A stretch of DNA of 64,000 bases, taken from Adineta steineri. Taxonomy: Eukaryota; Rotifera; Eurotatoria; Adinetida; Adinetidae. Positions 12,634 to 24,931 of the stretch are shown in pieces; positions within the stretch are counted from its first letter, which is position 1, and the number at the start of each line of letters is the position of its first letter. The DNA is taken from the NCBI GenBank assembly GCA_905250115.1, contig CAJNOI010000069.1:62001-126000 (forward strand), read 5' to 3'. The notes under the pieces are model-generated. The model had not been told where the DNA came from. It saw nothing but the letters and a program-made list of their open reading frames with translations, and did not search any database. The translations under genes and the position numbers were made by a program.

Positions 12634-14667
12634 TTAATCCAAGTACTCTATTTTCAGCATTGTATTTTTTTCGCCCATTTTACAAAGTTGTTTCTTCGCA
12701 TCAACACCGATTTCATTGCCTCCGAGGTTGAGTGTAGTGAGTGTCTGTGTGAATGATGAAGTGAAGTGAAGAGTAAGAAAAACAAGTATCATTGTTACTT
12801 TGTTCATTTGTAGAGCATTGGCAAGATCTTGTGCTCCTTCATCACCGATTTCATTATTATAAAGGTCGAGTGTGGCAAGTGTCTGTGTTAATAGTATTTG
12901 AATGATGAAGTGAAGTGAAGAATAAGAAAAACAAGTATTATTGTTACTTTATTGATTTGTAGAGCATTAGCAAGATATTGCGCACCTTTAGCACCGATTT
13001 TATTGAGTCCGAGGTCGAGTATAGTGAGTCTCTGTGTGAAAAGTGTGTGAATGATGAAGTGAAGTGAAGAGGAAGAAGAATAAGTACTGTTCATACTTTG
13101 TTCATTTCTAGAGTATTGGCAAGATCTTGTGCTCCTTTAGCATCGATTTGATTGTTCTGCAGGCTGAGTGTGGTGAGTGTCTGTGTGAAAAGTGCGTGAA
13201 TGTTGAAGGGGAATGAAGAAGAAGAATAAGTATTGGTGTTACTTTATTGATTTGTAAAGCATTGGCAAGATCTTGTGCTCCTTTAGCACCGATTCTATTC
13301 AGTCCGAGATCGAGTGTGGTGAGTGTCTGTGTGAAAAGTGTATGAATGTTAGAGTGAAATAACAAGAAAGAAGAATAAGAATCGTTCTTACTTTGTTCAT
13401 TTGTAGAGCATTAGCAAGATCTTGTGCTCCCTTAGCATCGATTTGATTGTTCTGCAGGCTGAGTGTGGTGAGTGTCTGTGTGAAAAGTGCGTGAATATTG
13501 AAGTCAAGTGTATTGAATAGAAACAAGAATAGGTATTGCTGTTACTCTGTTAATTTGTAGAGCATTGGCAAGATCCTGTGCCCCTTTAGCACCGATTTCA
13601 TTGTTCTGCAAATTGAGTGTGGTGAGAGTCTATGCGGAAAGTGCGTGAATGTTGAAGTACAGTGAAGAGTAAGAAAGACAAGTATTATTGTTACTTTATT
13701 GATTTGTAGAGCATTGGCAAGATATTGCGCTCCTGTAGCACCGATTTCATTGTTAAAAAGGTTCAGTGTGGTGAGTATCTGCGAAAAGTGTGAGAATGAT
13801 GAGGTGAAGTGAATAAGATGAAGAACAAGTATCGTTATTACATTATTGATTTGTAAAGCATTGGCAAGATATTTTGCTCCTTCATCACCGATCTCATTGT
13901 TGTAAAGGTCGAGTGTTGTGAGTGTCTGTTTGAAAAGTGTGCGAGTGATGAAGTGAAGTAAAGAGTAAGAAGAACAAGTATTGTTTATACTTTGTTCATT
14001 TCTAGAGCATTGGCAAGATCTAGCGCTCCTTTAACACCGATTTGATTGTTCTGCAGACTGAGTGTGGTAAGAGTCTATGTGAAAAGTGTGCGAATTATGA
14101 AGTAAAGTAAAGAAGAAGAACAAGTATTATTGTTACTTTGTTGATTCGTAGAGCATTCGCAAGATCTTGAGCTCCCTCATCACCTATTTTATTGTTCTGC
14201 AGGTTGAATGTGGTGAGAGTCTGTGTTAAAAGTGCGTGAATGTTGAAGTTAAGTGAAGTGAAGAGGAACAAGAAAAAGTGTAGTTGTTACTTTATTCATT
14301 TGTAGAGCATTGACAAGATCTTGTGCACCCATAGCGCCGATTTTATTGTATCCGATGTCGAGTATGGTGAGTGTCTATATGAAAAGTGTATGAAAGTTGA
14401 AGGGAAGCGGAGAGGAAAAAGAACAAATATTGGTGTTACTTTATTAGTTTGTAGAGCATTGGCAAGATCCTGTGCTCCTCTAACACCGATAGCATTGTTC
14501 TGCAGGTGGAGTGTGGTGAGAGTCTGTATGAAAAGTGTGTGAATGATGAAGTGAAGAGTATGAAAGACAAGTATTATTGTTACTTTGTTCATTTGTAGAG
14601 CATTAGCAAGATCTTGCGCTCCTTCATCAGCGATTTGTTTGTTCTGCAGGTTGAGTATGGTGAGTGT
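12634..14667 (-). repeat. Tandem exon-plus-intron repeat encoding LRRs
   Basis: Fourteen units of roughly 144-154 bp repeat head to tail. Each has one 84-nt exon (the last is longer) and one intron of 54-70 bp. The introns are related to one another as well (shared forms of GTGTGTGAATGATGAAGTGA on the plus strand), so whole exon-intron units were duplicated. Exons fall into types by the residues after the first strand, mainly LQNN, LGLN and LYNN. Confidence 0.9.
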
Positions 14668-15581
14668 CTGTGTGAAAAGTGTAGAAATTACTATGCTGTG
14701 GCTTAAGTTTGGTAGAAGTTTAGTTTAGAGTGACAAGATTGTTGAGGAAAAATGTGTTGGAATTTAATGATTACTTGATCGAGATACATTGCATCAATGT
14801 ATTTCTGTAGGTTGGAATCGTTACATTTAGGTGGCTTAAACGGTTGGTGTACAGGATTGATGAGTGGAAATTTGGGTTGGATTTCTCTGAGTTGTATAAT
14901 GTGAAGGCCGTTGCCTGGATTAAGAGAATCTATCACTTGAAATTGTCGAGCTGCAGGAAGTAGTACTTCTTTTTCTTCTGGAAAAACTGAATATTGTTTA
15001 ATATTTTTGGCAGAAGAGCAGTCAATGGTAAATAATGTCCTTGTTCCATTTTGACCTACAAATTGTTCGTTGCCTAAAATACCCACAGATGCTGTGCAAG
15101 ATGAAAAGCCCCACCAAGTGACTATACTTCCTTTTGGATATTGTGCACTTAAATCAAGTTTGACTCCACGATACACCGTAAGACGATTAGAGTCCGATGG
15201 AAGTTTGGCTAAAGATGTCATAATGAGGCGAAGATAAAGGAACCATGGCTTCAGTAGCTGTCGATCAGCCGCTTGTAAAGTATTATTAAGAATAATATAA
15301 AATGATTTATCTCTGGGGGTCCATTCTAGTGTATAGAGTAAGATGGAAGCTGCTTCGGCATCAGTTAAACCATGTTCTCCATGGAAATGAGTTTGTTTTA
15401 CTGTCCAAGCCATGCGTTCAACTTCAGGAACAATTGAAATCAGAGGTTGAATAGCTTCTTCCAGAGAAACAAGGGGCTCGTTCTCATAGCCTTGGATAGG
15501 TGGAAGCATTCGTGTTGGCTCTGAAGTGAAATCAGAGGATTGAGAAACATGTTGGGCGTCACCGAAAAATTCAGCAAACAT
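12634..15581 (-). CDS. NAD-arginine ADP-ribosyltransferase fused to 14 leucine-rich repeats
   Basis: The first visible coding exon (14775-15581) encodes a 269-residue ART domain. It carries the R-S-E triad of arginine-specific transferases: YRG at residue 138, FSSC near 160 and EKE at 203-205. Then follow 14 exons, each encoding one ribonuclease-inhibitor-type LRR. Thirteen are exactly 84 nt, at 14584-14667, 14440-14523, 14291-14374, 14137-14220, 13991-14074, 13842-13925, 13695-13778, 13546-13629, 13392-13475, 13243-13326, 13097-13180, 12948-13031 and 12799-12882. The last, 12634-12744, adds a short tail and the stop. All junctions are phase 0 and I read no break; the total is about 669 residues. 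A splice acceptor at 15595 lies before the chosen ATG, so an upstream exon is possible. There is no evident signal peptide, suggesting a cytosolic protein. The target is unknown; the LRRs probably choose it. Confidence 0.88.
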
Positions 15582-15594
15582 AATGTGAAATGAT

Positions 15595-18478
15595 CTAAAA
15601 TACAAATATTTTTAAGTGAGAGAAAGGTTCCTTCGTTTATGATAACTAATGAATTGATTGAAGTACAGTTGTGTTCAACAATATCTTCAGTAATCAATAA
15701 AGAAAGTGTAGAAAAGAATGAAGTTAATCGTATATGGTCCAACTCAATACAAGTCATATTTTATCGAAGATGTTTATCTCACATTGGACTTTGCGATCAT
15801 TACATTTATGAAATTTGAGAAAACAGCAAATCATACTTACCAAAAATGGTTTTTTAGTACAAAAAATAATGGTTGTTTTGATAATCTCGTAGTATTTAAA
15901 AATGAAGAATGTTGATAAGTGTACATTTCATAACATAAACCGCTGATCAAAAAATGACTCAGTAGATTTCTTTTAGAAGTTTATTTTCATACTTGTTGTA
16001 ACTTGATGTGAAAATGCTTCTTTCTGTTAGACTCATCGACAAACAACAAGCAAACATAAAATGGCGTTTGATTCCGTTTTTTAAAGCATCACTCATTATA
16101 GTGTAAAAAAAGGGAAAATAGCTTTTTATATTTTCTACGAAGAGAGACAGAATTAGTTTTCATCTTCTTTGTGCTAGTGGACTATAGCTTTGACGACAGA
16201 AATCATTTTTCATTTTACATACATCTCTGGTTATGAATTATTATATTTTGATGGTATAACAGTTTCGACTGATTTTGAAAACTGCAGACTCCGTCCTTAT
16301 ATTGAGCGCTTGAGTTTCTCGAAAAAAAATGTAAATATCTATATATATTCATTCCCATCTCATGTTCAATTAGAGCCAATTCATCTTCTTTGTGGATTAT
16401 CTCTTGATTCTACAGTTAAGGGGCCAAAATTTAATGAAAATGAACTCTAATAATTTTTTTCCTTGGCCGGAAATTGGAACTGAGCAAACCATAATCTCGA
16501 ACATTCTTGTTCTTGACTCAACTATAAATACATTATTACAAGCGATTATTTGAATTTAGTTGCTTTCATTAGATCATCTTTATTTTTACGATATTAAAAA
16601 TCAAATTTCTCGCTTCAATACGCATTAAACAAAGAACAGTATGTAAGTAAAGTTGAATTCTTATCTATTATTCATTCTAAATAAATTGTGCATGATTGAA
16701 GCAAACTGAATAGATACAGTTTTAAATAAAGAACTATAGTAAGCTTGTACTTAATTCCATTCAATTATACATTATATATTGACATACAATAGGAATAATT
16801 AATTGAAAATCTCCATTAAATATTCGATATATACATAGTGTTATTGTCTGGCACCCAGACACTTGTGTCATATTTTATACATATGTGAAAGAATTATTTT
16901 ATGTGCACATTTTAACTTTGTCTCAATAGAATAACAATAGCTGCACGTATATCCAATTGTTAGTAATAAAAGTTTATCTTATTCGTTTTTGTTATATTTT
17001 CATTCCTTTCACACATTCTTCAGTACATATATTCATTAGTAACCCTTTCGCTCTCTTGCTCTCTCTCTCTTTCTCTCACACAACGGCGACGACGGCGACT
17101 ACTAAATAGGTTAGAAGAGCGGTCTGTCTAGACGTCTGTACACTCGTACTCACATACGTTCATGCACATATCGACAACTCATCAACCACAGTAGTTATTT
17201 CCTATGCACATTGGAGTTTTTTTCTTTTTCTTTCGATGGTTATATTTGATAATTCTTCGCCGACTAACTAACACAACTATTGCTCGGTCATTCTCTTGCG
17301 TATACATTGTCCAGACATCAATGCAAATACGTAGAAACTACGGTACAAGTGAACGAGAGAACGCAAAAAGAAAAAGAGAATATAATATAGTATTGCGCTT
17401 CTATCTTGTTCTTGTTCTTCTTTTTCTTTTTTTTTGAGTAATTAAAAAAGGAGAGAAAAACAAAGACAGAGAATAACGCCGACAAGCTGGTCAGTCGTTC
17501 GTTATGTAGTTCAGGGTAAAGTAGATAAATGTATAGAATAGAATAGGTGAACAGAAGACATGAATGAAACTTAAATAATTAACAAAAAAAGATCTGGTAT
17601 GGCAACCGACAATGAATCTAGAACAAATTCAAAAATGAATTCTTATTCAACACAATAAAAGGTATTTAAAATAGACAAAAACTAATTTCTTTATTAATTA
17701 GGTTATTTTATATTTAGTTTCATAACAAGAACGACTCATATCACCACAATGAATGCTGTTCAACTGTCATCTTATCGTCGGGTCTATATAAACAATTTGA
17801 ACAACAACAACAGCCGTTTCAATTCATAGAACATGAATCAGTTGATGTGTACAAATCTTTTTCTTATCATCGTTTATCTATTATTTGTGGGCTAATTTTT
17901 TCTCTCTTTGATTTTTATTTACTGTCATGTTTCTTCTTGTTGTTCTTTCTTTATCAATTCATTTCTCTTTTTACATATTTGTGTGTGGAACTTGTCTTTT
18001 CTTCTAAAACTCGACGATGAACAGCGCGAGGTCCACAACAGTGATATACATGTGTACAGAGTCGGCGCTGTTGTCTTTGTGTGTATTCTTATTTACTCTT
18101 TACTTTCATTGTTTCTTCATTGTCATTAAACTAGCATTTGGGAATCAGATAAATGTTTCAAAAAGAAAAAAAAAACTCAAAATAACGATTGAATGCATCA
18201 CACGTATTACGCGTTTATTTAGTTCAGCAAGAAAATGACACTGATATGGATAACAACAGCGAACATAGACAACAGAGGAAATTTGTGCTTTTTCGAAAAA
18301 AAAAGAAAGATATTTCATTGCGAACAGTTTTATAGATATTTATATAAAAAAAAATGAAGGAAACAAATCCATTCTCTATTTGTTGTTCGCTATATATAGA
18401 TATATATACACACACACATAAACACAAACATATAAAGAACAAAAAAAAGTGTGGACACAAATATTGAATGGTTTGTTT
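15595..18478. other. Non-coding region upstream of ART-LRR and downstream of hnRNP
   Basis: Short open frames occur, for example an 86-codon frame at 16190-16450, but none shows a family or splice support. A CT-rich run followed by CGACGACGGCGAC lies at 17047-17097. The stretch at 18240-18478 is probably the hnRNP 3' untranslated region. The first exon or promoter of the ART-LRR gene probably lies just right of 15595. Confidence 0.45.
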
Positions 18479-20099
18479 TTATTGTTGATTGCGACCACGA
18501 AATCCACCACGACCACCACCACCACCTCGACCGTAAGGTGCACCTCCTCCGCGGCCACCACCACCTCCACGTCGCATAGGACCACCGCCCGAAGATGAAC
18601 CATAATTTTGACCAAAACCAAAACCGGATGGTTGGCCAAAAGCGCCAAAACCTAAAAATGAATAGATTAAGTAACATCTAATATCTTAAAAAAATATTTA
18701 CCATCATCGTAACCACCTTGACCTGAACCACCTATTCCGTAGTTATCACCACCCATAGGTGCTGATCCTCCAAAACCCATCATACCACCGCCGCCACCGC
18801 CGCCGCCACCTCCTCGCATATCACCACCATAACCACCACCGCCACCATATGGTGTGGGTCGATTATAATCTCCACCACCTCCATAACCGCCACCGCCACC
18901 ACCACCTGATCGATAACCACCATTTCCTCCACCGCCACCGCCAAAATTTGGTCCACCACCCATAGGTCCCCATCCGCCGCTGCCACCGCCACCACCACCG
19001 CCGCTCATTCTTGATGGTGGTCCACGCATACCGCCGCCACCACCACCTGCTCCTCCACCACCATAATGTTGTTGTGCCATTCGACCACGGTTGGTCTGAT
19101 CTTTCGGTAAAGCTTTTTCAACATTAACTGGATTTCCTTTAACAACATGATGTTTTTCAAGTACTATTTTATCTACCGGATCATAACTAAAAATACAACA
19201 TAAATATATATATATTCACATTAAACATTTCAAATATCTTACTCATCAAATTCAACAAATCCAAAACCACGAAATTTTCCTTCATTTGTTTTCATAATAA
19301 CAGTCTGAACAATATTACCATACTTTAAAAAGAAAATAAATAATCATTTGAAAATTTCTTTTAAATTAACTTACTTTCGAAAAATATTCTTTTAGATCAT
19401 CTTCATTGATAGTGCCTTCACGAATTCCTCCAACAAACAATTTTTTTGCACTTAATGCTGATTCTGGTTTACCACTTTCTTCTCTAGGTATAGCACGTTT
19501 TGGTTCGATTTCACGTGAATCAAGTACATGTGGACGAGCAGCCATTAATGCATCAACCATAGATGATGATAAATAAGTAACAAAACCAAAACCTAATATA
19601 ATAAAATATAGTCATACAGAAACATATTTCATTTCATTTAATTTTACCTCGAGAACGGTTATCACGATCACGCATTATAACACAATCCTAAATTAATATA
19701 GAAAAATTTGTATAACTGATTTCTAAAATATTTTCTTACATCTATTTCTCCATATTTCGAAAAATAATCACGAAAAGTTTGATCATCTGTTTTATAGGAT
19801 AAACCTCCAATAAAAACTTTTCGAAGAGCCTCAGGTTCTAAATCATTTTTATTAGATGTTGATTGCCCATTATCATTATATGTATTATTCTTTGTCGATT
19901 CAACTTGTCCTTCCGTTAGTGGTTCGGATGATGTAACGCTATTTATATTTGTTCCATTTGAATGTAAAAGACCATTTGATGTTGATGCTTCTGTTAGATC
20001 ATTATTCGTTATAGATGTTGGTGCTGCTGTTGGTGTTATTGTAGGATTTAAATCATTATTAGCAACCACATCGGTTGCTGGTAAAATATCCGTTGACAT
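18479..20099 (-). CDS. hnRNP A/B-type RNA-binding protein, two RRMs and Gly-rich tail
   Basis: Six exons (19740-20099, 19648-19687, 19375-19592, 19243-19322, 18702-19186, 18479-18651) give 451 residues. A Thr/Asn/Ser-rich N-terminus of about 95 residues precedes two RRMs. RRM1 has RNP2 VFIGGL and RNP1 RGFGFVTY; RRM2 has RNP2 LFVGGI and RNP1 RGFGFVEF. The C-terminal 190 residues are almost pure glycine with scattered Tyr, Arg, Met and Phe, including RGG boxes near the end. This is the layout of hnRNP A1/A2 and the insect Hrb/squid proteins: nuclear binders of pre-mRNA and regulators of splicing and transport. The start is MSTD, with the acceptor-like AATAAG immediately before the ATG. The Gly tract makes long false frames on the other strand. 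Confidence 0.93.
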
Positions 20100-22557
20100 C
20101 TTATTAATCAAGAAAATAAATTATTTTTATTTTAGCGATTGATGATCTAAAATGGAATCTCAACGTGTTTGTTTTTCTCATTCTAATTCAATTAAATATG
20201 AACATTTAATATCATTTTTTTTACAAATACATTTATATATATATATATAGTCCTCTCGTTACATAACACGAACAGAAATGTTTTTGTTTTTTGAAAAGTC
20301 GAAATACAAACGCGAAGTACACTTGTGTTCTGTCGATCAATATAACCGTAATCATAATGCTAGTATATGTTTCTCTAACTCGTTCACGAGATGCATGACA
20401 ACTACCGAAAGACGGGCTCTTCCTATGCCTGCCTCTGTCGTCTAAATCTACAAATAGATAAAATCAGTAAAATACTCTCGTTCTCGATACTCTTTGTAAT
20501 ATAAATTTTGTACTCATCCAAATAAATTGTCATTGAAATTAAAATTATTTTTAAGAAAAATTTTTTTTCTTTTAAAATACCTTGAGATGTTATCGTTTTT
20601 GATTGAATAAAATTCATTCTTTTTGTGTGACTTGAATCATTTTCTATAAAGAATTGACAAGAAAAAATAATTAAACGAATATTATTGAATAACAAAATTC
20701 TTACTTAATACAAGCAGCCATTTCCATCAAATAGTATTATCATTTGAGCATTATAATGCCCGATTCACACAAGAAATTCAAGTAGTTTCATCTGAATTCT
20801 AAAAAAACAATACATCAAAAGATTTGTTCATATTTTACAATGATTTTATATGAGCGAAACCTGTCAAATTCATACTGAAAGTGTTTTTATAACTAAATCT
20901 AGTCTTTTTCATCATTTACTTGTGTAGATAATTAATATGCTTATTACATATCCCACAAAATCTATTTCTAGGTGCATTTTTGATTTGTCAAGCAATACAT
21001 TATTACTTGACACATTATGAAAAAAAAGGTATATATTTTCTATTCATTTATCAACTATCAAGGTTAGTAATAAATATTCATAGTAATTACCTAAGTGTGA
21101 TTTGTTTCGTTCGTATTTAATATATATTCGTGATATATTTCAATGAATCATTTGTTTACACTAATATATTTTTGTTATTGTAAATAAACCTAATAAATAA
21201 TAAAATAATGTAATTAACGATAATATACAATAATCAATATCTGCATACTGTCATGTAAAATCGAGAAAATTGTTTCGGAAATGTTTGTTTTCCATGTAGG
21301 ATTGGATTTCATCGATGATGTAGCAAGGTTGATGAAGAAAATTTTCGAAGATCATTACTCAAAATGTCTACGATGTAGAATACAAATCAAGTGCATTATA
21401 TAAAAAGGACGAGAAAGAGAGAAAGAAAAAAAACAAAGAATCGTTTTCTTAAGATATAATTGGATAAAGATGTGTTTGTTGATAGAAAGTAAACATTTAT
21501 ATTAAGATAAAATTAAAAATTCTAAATTCTTTTTTATTATCATTTAAAATATATTTTAGTAATTTTCTTACTAGAAGTTATATTCTTTAATTTTAGTCAT
21601 CAATGTGGTATAGCGACATCTATCGTCAGCTAAACACAATTTATTTATTACATTTATATTTTTCGACAAAAGTATTTTAATATAAACCTTTATTAGTATG
21701 TCGATCCAGTTAATTCGTTCAATAGATTTTTGAATCTTTCCAAAATAATTTATTCGGCAATATTGCATGTTATATTATAACTATAAGCTAATGTCAAAAG
21801 ACAAGCTCACAATCATTAAATGTAATTATCTTGAATAATAGTTTCATGTGAAGCTAGGCCCATTACAACTGAATATATCAAAACTTATTAGTCATGTATT
21901 TGCTACTCAATTTTTTTTCTTGTCCAAATCTTCCTATTCATTCGGTGTGGCTAGTATTTTTTTGACGAAATATGAAAACTAACAATCTTCAATGTATAGA
22001 CTATTGATGAAGTATCACAAGATCTTAACGATACACGCTATTCGTATCCTCTTCTTATAATTATCAGTTGAATATTGAGTAGGATATACATGTGAATCAT
22101 GCCGATAAGTTTCATTTTAGCTTTGAAAACTTTCATAATTCACATATTGAAGCCTACATAATTCTATCCTGAAACATTAACTCACCGTGTTCCACTTCGA
22201 ATCGTAAACGAATAATGTCAAAAGTTAATTATGAATCATGGAAAAAACTACTTAGAATAGTAGGTTTTTCTCAATGATTCAAATGGAATTTGTTTATTTG
22301 TACTAGCTAAAGTAATTCATCAATAACACGTTATACAAAAATAATATGATGCTCTGCAATATTTTTACCGTCAATGCTATTTTCATTGAGAAAAATCTTT
22401 TTTTGATTACTATGACTTCAAAGTACATTCTCTAAATGAGTGTTTAAAGGCTCATAATATATCAAACTGCGATGAAAAACGTATCATACAAAACAAAATT
22501 GTTAGTTTTAAGAATTTTTATTACAGAATAAATACTAAAAAAACAAACAACAATGAA
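20100..22557. other. Non-coding region between hnRNP and bHLH genes
   Basis: The hnRNP promoter lies at its left end. A short TA run is at 20231-20250. No gene, RNA or repeat that I could support was seen in the rest. Confidence 0.45.
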
Positions 22558-23151
22558 TTATGATAAAGCCCAATTTGGATCATAATTTGGTCCATGAAGT
22601 ATTTCGAGAAGTGAATGAATATATCGAATAGCACCATCAACTGTATCCATGCGAGACATTTTTTGACGTTTTCGACCTTTTTTAAATGGAAGTACATCTC
22701 GTAATTGTTCATAAGCATCATTAATAATTTCCATTCGTTGACGTTCACGACGATTTGCTTCTTGACGTTGTGGTCTTGAAAGTACACGACGTTTTTTACG
22801 ACCATAATAATTTTCTTCATCAAGATCATTTTCACTATCATCTAATGGTCTCTTGTTATTAACATTTACATTATAATTTGATTCCTAAATAGAAAAATAT
22901 TATTTATATCAGTAAATGTATTTGTTATTACAACTTACCTTAATAATAGCTGATGGACTTGTAAGAGCTGGATCAATTAAACTTGTTTCATTACATGCAC
23001 TTTCATATCCTGATGATGAATTTAAACTTGTTTGAATCGATGAATTTAATGTTCCATTAACATTGTATGATGATGGTGGAATATATGGATATGAGTAATA
23101 ATTTGCTGGATAATATGGAGATAAATGACAAGACCATGGTGGTAAATTCAT
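22558..23151 (-). CDS. bHLH transcription factor (class A type)
   Basis: Exon 1 (22939-23151) and exon 2 (22558-22884) join in phase 0 to give 179 residues. The N-terminal half is rich in Tyr, Pro, Ser and Asn (MNLPPWSCHLSPYYPANYY). A basic NLS-like GRKKRR precedes the basic helix-loop-helix: RRERQRMEIINDAYEQLRDV, a basic loop (KKGRKRQ), then MSRMDTVDGAIRYIHSLLE. The Glu and Arg residues of the basic region that contact E-box DNA are present (ANRRERQRM). Such proteins dimerise with E-proteins to control cell-type genes. I could not choose between the Ptf1/Fer, Ascl and Mesp-like subfamilies. The protein is short, and the C-terminus ends just after helix 2. Confidence 0.87.
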
Positions 23152-23680
23152 TTTTTATTTGACTGAACAATATTTTCCTACGACATTGTTTTTATACGAT
23201 CGTTCCAGTATGAAAATCTTTCGATAAATAATCAATTTCCACTCATAATTAACAATATTTCGTCATTCTACTCATCAAGAGAAATGTTCATCAATTAAAA
23301 ACGATTAGCAACTAATCATTTATATACGAGAGAGAATATGAGAATGATGTATCGACTAATATAACAATGAGCGTAGCCGCGTAATCATGAAATTTTTAGT
23401 TCCAGTAACTCGTAAATACATTCTAACAGCTGCTGTTTTGTAAACCATGACAAATATTATATTTAGTGTATAATAACAATATCGAAATCATATTTTTTCG
23501 TCAATATGACAATTTATTCTGGTATTATATTAATATTTTATAAAGTAAACAAATACATAGCACAAAAAAAAACAAATCTAATCTAAGGATGTATATACAT
23601 GAATGCAAACGGAAAAATTCAACATGAGTTATTATAGTTACTGTTCATTGAAGAAGAAAAAACAACGAAATCCTTTTTTT
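23152..23680. other. Short intergenic region
   Basis: Contains the bHLH promoter side and the 3' flank of the next minus-strand gene. I see no recognisable signal. Confidence 0.4.
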
Positions 23681-24931
23681 TTATACGATCCATACAAGAA
23701 GTTGATCCATTGATGAACGTTGTCTTCGACGACGTCGACGGATACTACTAGTATTTGTTTGATATTGATAATATTGTATTGTTGTAGAATGATGATGTTG
23801 TTGTTTAGAATTTTTCTTTTCGGTTTCATTATCTTTCGTTTTATTTTCATCGGAATTTATTGATTGAAATGCACGTTGTCGACAGAGTTCACATGCGATA
23901 AACGGACGTGTACGTCGTTGTTTAGCAAATAGTGGTGTTGAACAACGTGGACTTTGAGGAGAATTCATTGAGAATGATTTTGATGGTGAAGAAAATGACA
24001 ATGTCGTTGGATGAGCTAAAGAAACAATTTAAGATTAAAAATTCAATTGACAAAAAAATGTCGGCATCGGTATCATTTGATATCTAAACTAAATACCCGA
24101 GTCAACAAGTGATTCAAGAGCATTCTTGTCTTCGACACATGTTTTCGTTTGTCTTTTTCAAGCGATAGTTGATGTATAGAAGAGAAACAGCGAGACAAAA
24201 CGAAAAAAGAAATTAATTTTTGTCATGTTGAACACTAAAGTTGAAACTCAAGTTCAAGTAGTGTAAATGAGAGAAGGGCGGATTAGTATCTAACAAGTTC
24301 AAAGAAAAACAATCCGACAAGAAAATACTTATACAATCGATATTATCCTTGTTGATCGTATAGCTCTAAAAGTTAAGGTAAATTTTCAATTCTACGCTTT
24401 AGTGTGAAATAACTTCTTCGTGAATAGAAGATTGAAAATGCATCTCGCAGTTTTCTTTTTTTTTTGTATTTATAAAATGACAATTGTTGTTTATTGATCA
24501 CAAGCTTTACTTGATAGAAGAAAAGTGAAGTGATGCTGTTCTTTTTAGCACTTGTACACTCTCAATATAGGATATCCGGTCGCTCTTTTCAACTCTATTG
24601 ATTTTCATTTAACATAAAACTGTGACTTTTCTGTTTGGACGGTAGACTCATCCAAGTTAATGTATTCAAACGAATGAATGATTGACAATCAAAAAGAATT
24701 ATTTCATAATCAATTAGATATACAATGAAAATTTTAATATCTACCTGTTATCGTTGGTTTTATTCCAGTTTGTAAAGAAGTTTTCGGTGTTGATGAACGA
24801 AATAGCATACCAATTTGACATTGAGATGTTTTTTTTGATAGAGGTTTTACAGATGATTGGAATGATAGATTTTTACATTTTTTTGTATTAACTGGTGATG
24901 ATGAATACAGAATTGAAGCAAGTGGATTCAT
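23681..24931 (-). CDS. Small Ser/Arg-rich protein, unknown function
   Basis: Exon 1 is 24745-24931 and exon 2 is 23681-24015, joined through a 729 bp intron into 173 residues. The donor (CAG/GTAGAT) and acceptor (TTTCTTTAG) are good and the phase fits. The intron is far longer than the local norm, so the pairing is less certain. The product is Ser/Thr/Lys-rich, with a CELC pair in RTRPFIACELCRQRAFQ, a Gln/His run and a terminal RRRRRRQR cluster that could be a nuclear localisation signal. I do not recognise a family. Confidence 0.55.

Noticed and set aside
12799-14667. Regularly spaced repeats resembling a CRISPR-like array
   Set aside because: The repeat is an 84-nt coding exon translating to an LRR with splice sites at both ends, and the spacers are related introns. 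It is a eukaryotic gene.
16190-16450. 86-codon open frame
   Set aside because: No family resemblance, no splice context and composition like the flanking DNA.
18376-19000. Long open frames on both strands rich in Val, His or Trp
   Set aside because: They are shadow frames of the Gly-rich tail of the hnRNP gene.
22925-22939. TTATTACAACTTACC, which resembles part of the rotifer spliced-leader sequence as I remember it
   Set aside because: It is the reverse complement of the bHLH intron donor (AAG/GTAAGTTG) and lacks the rest of a leader RNA; most likely coincidence.
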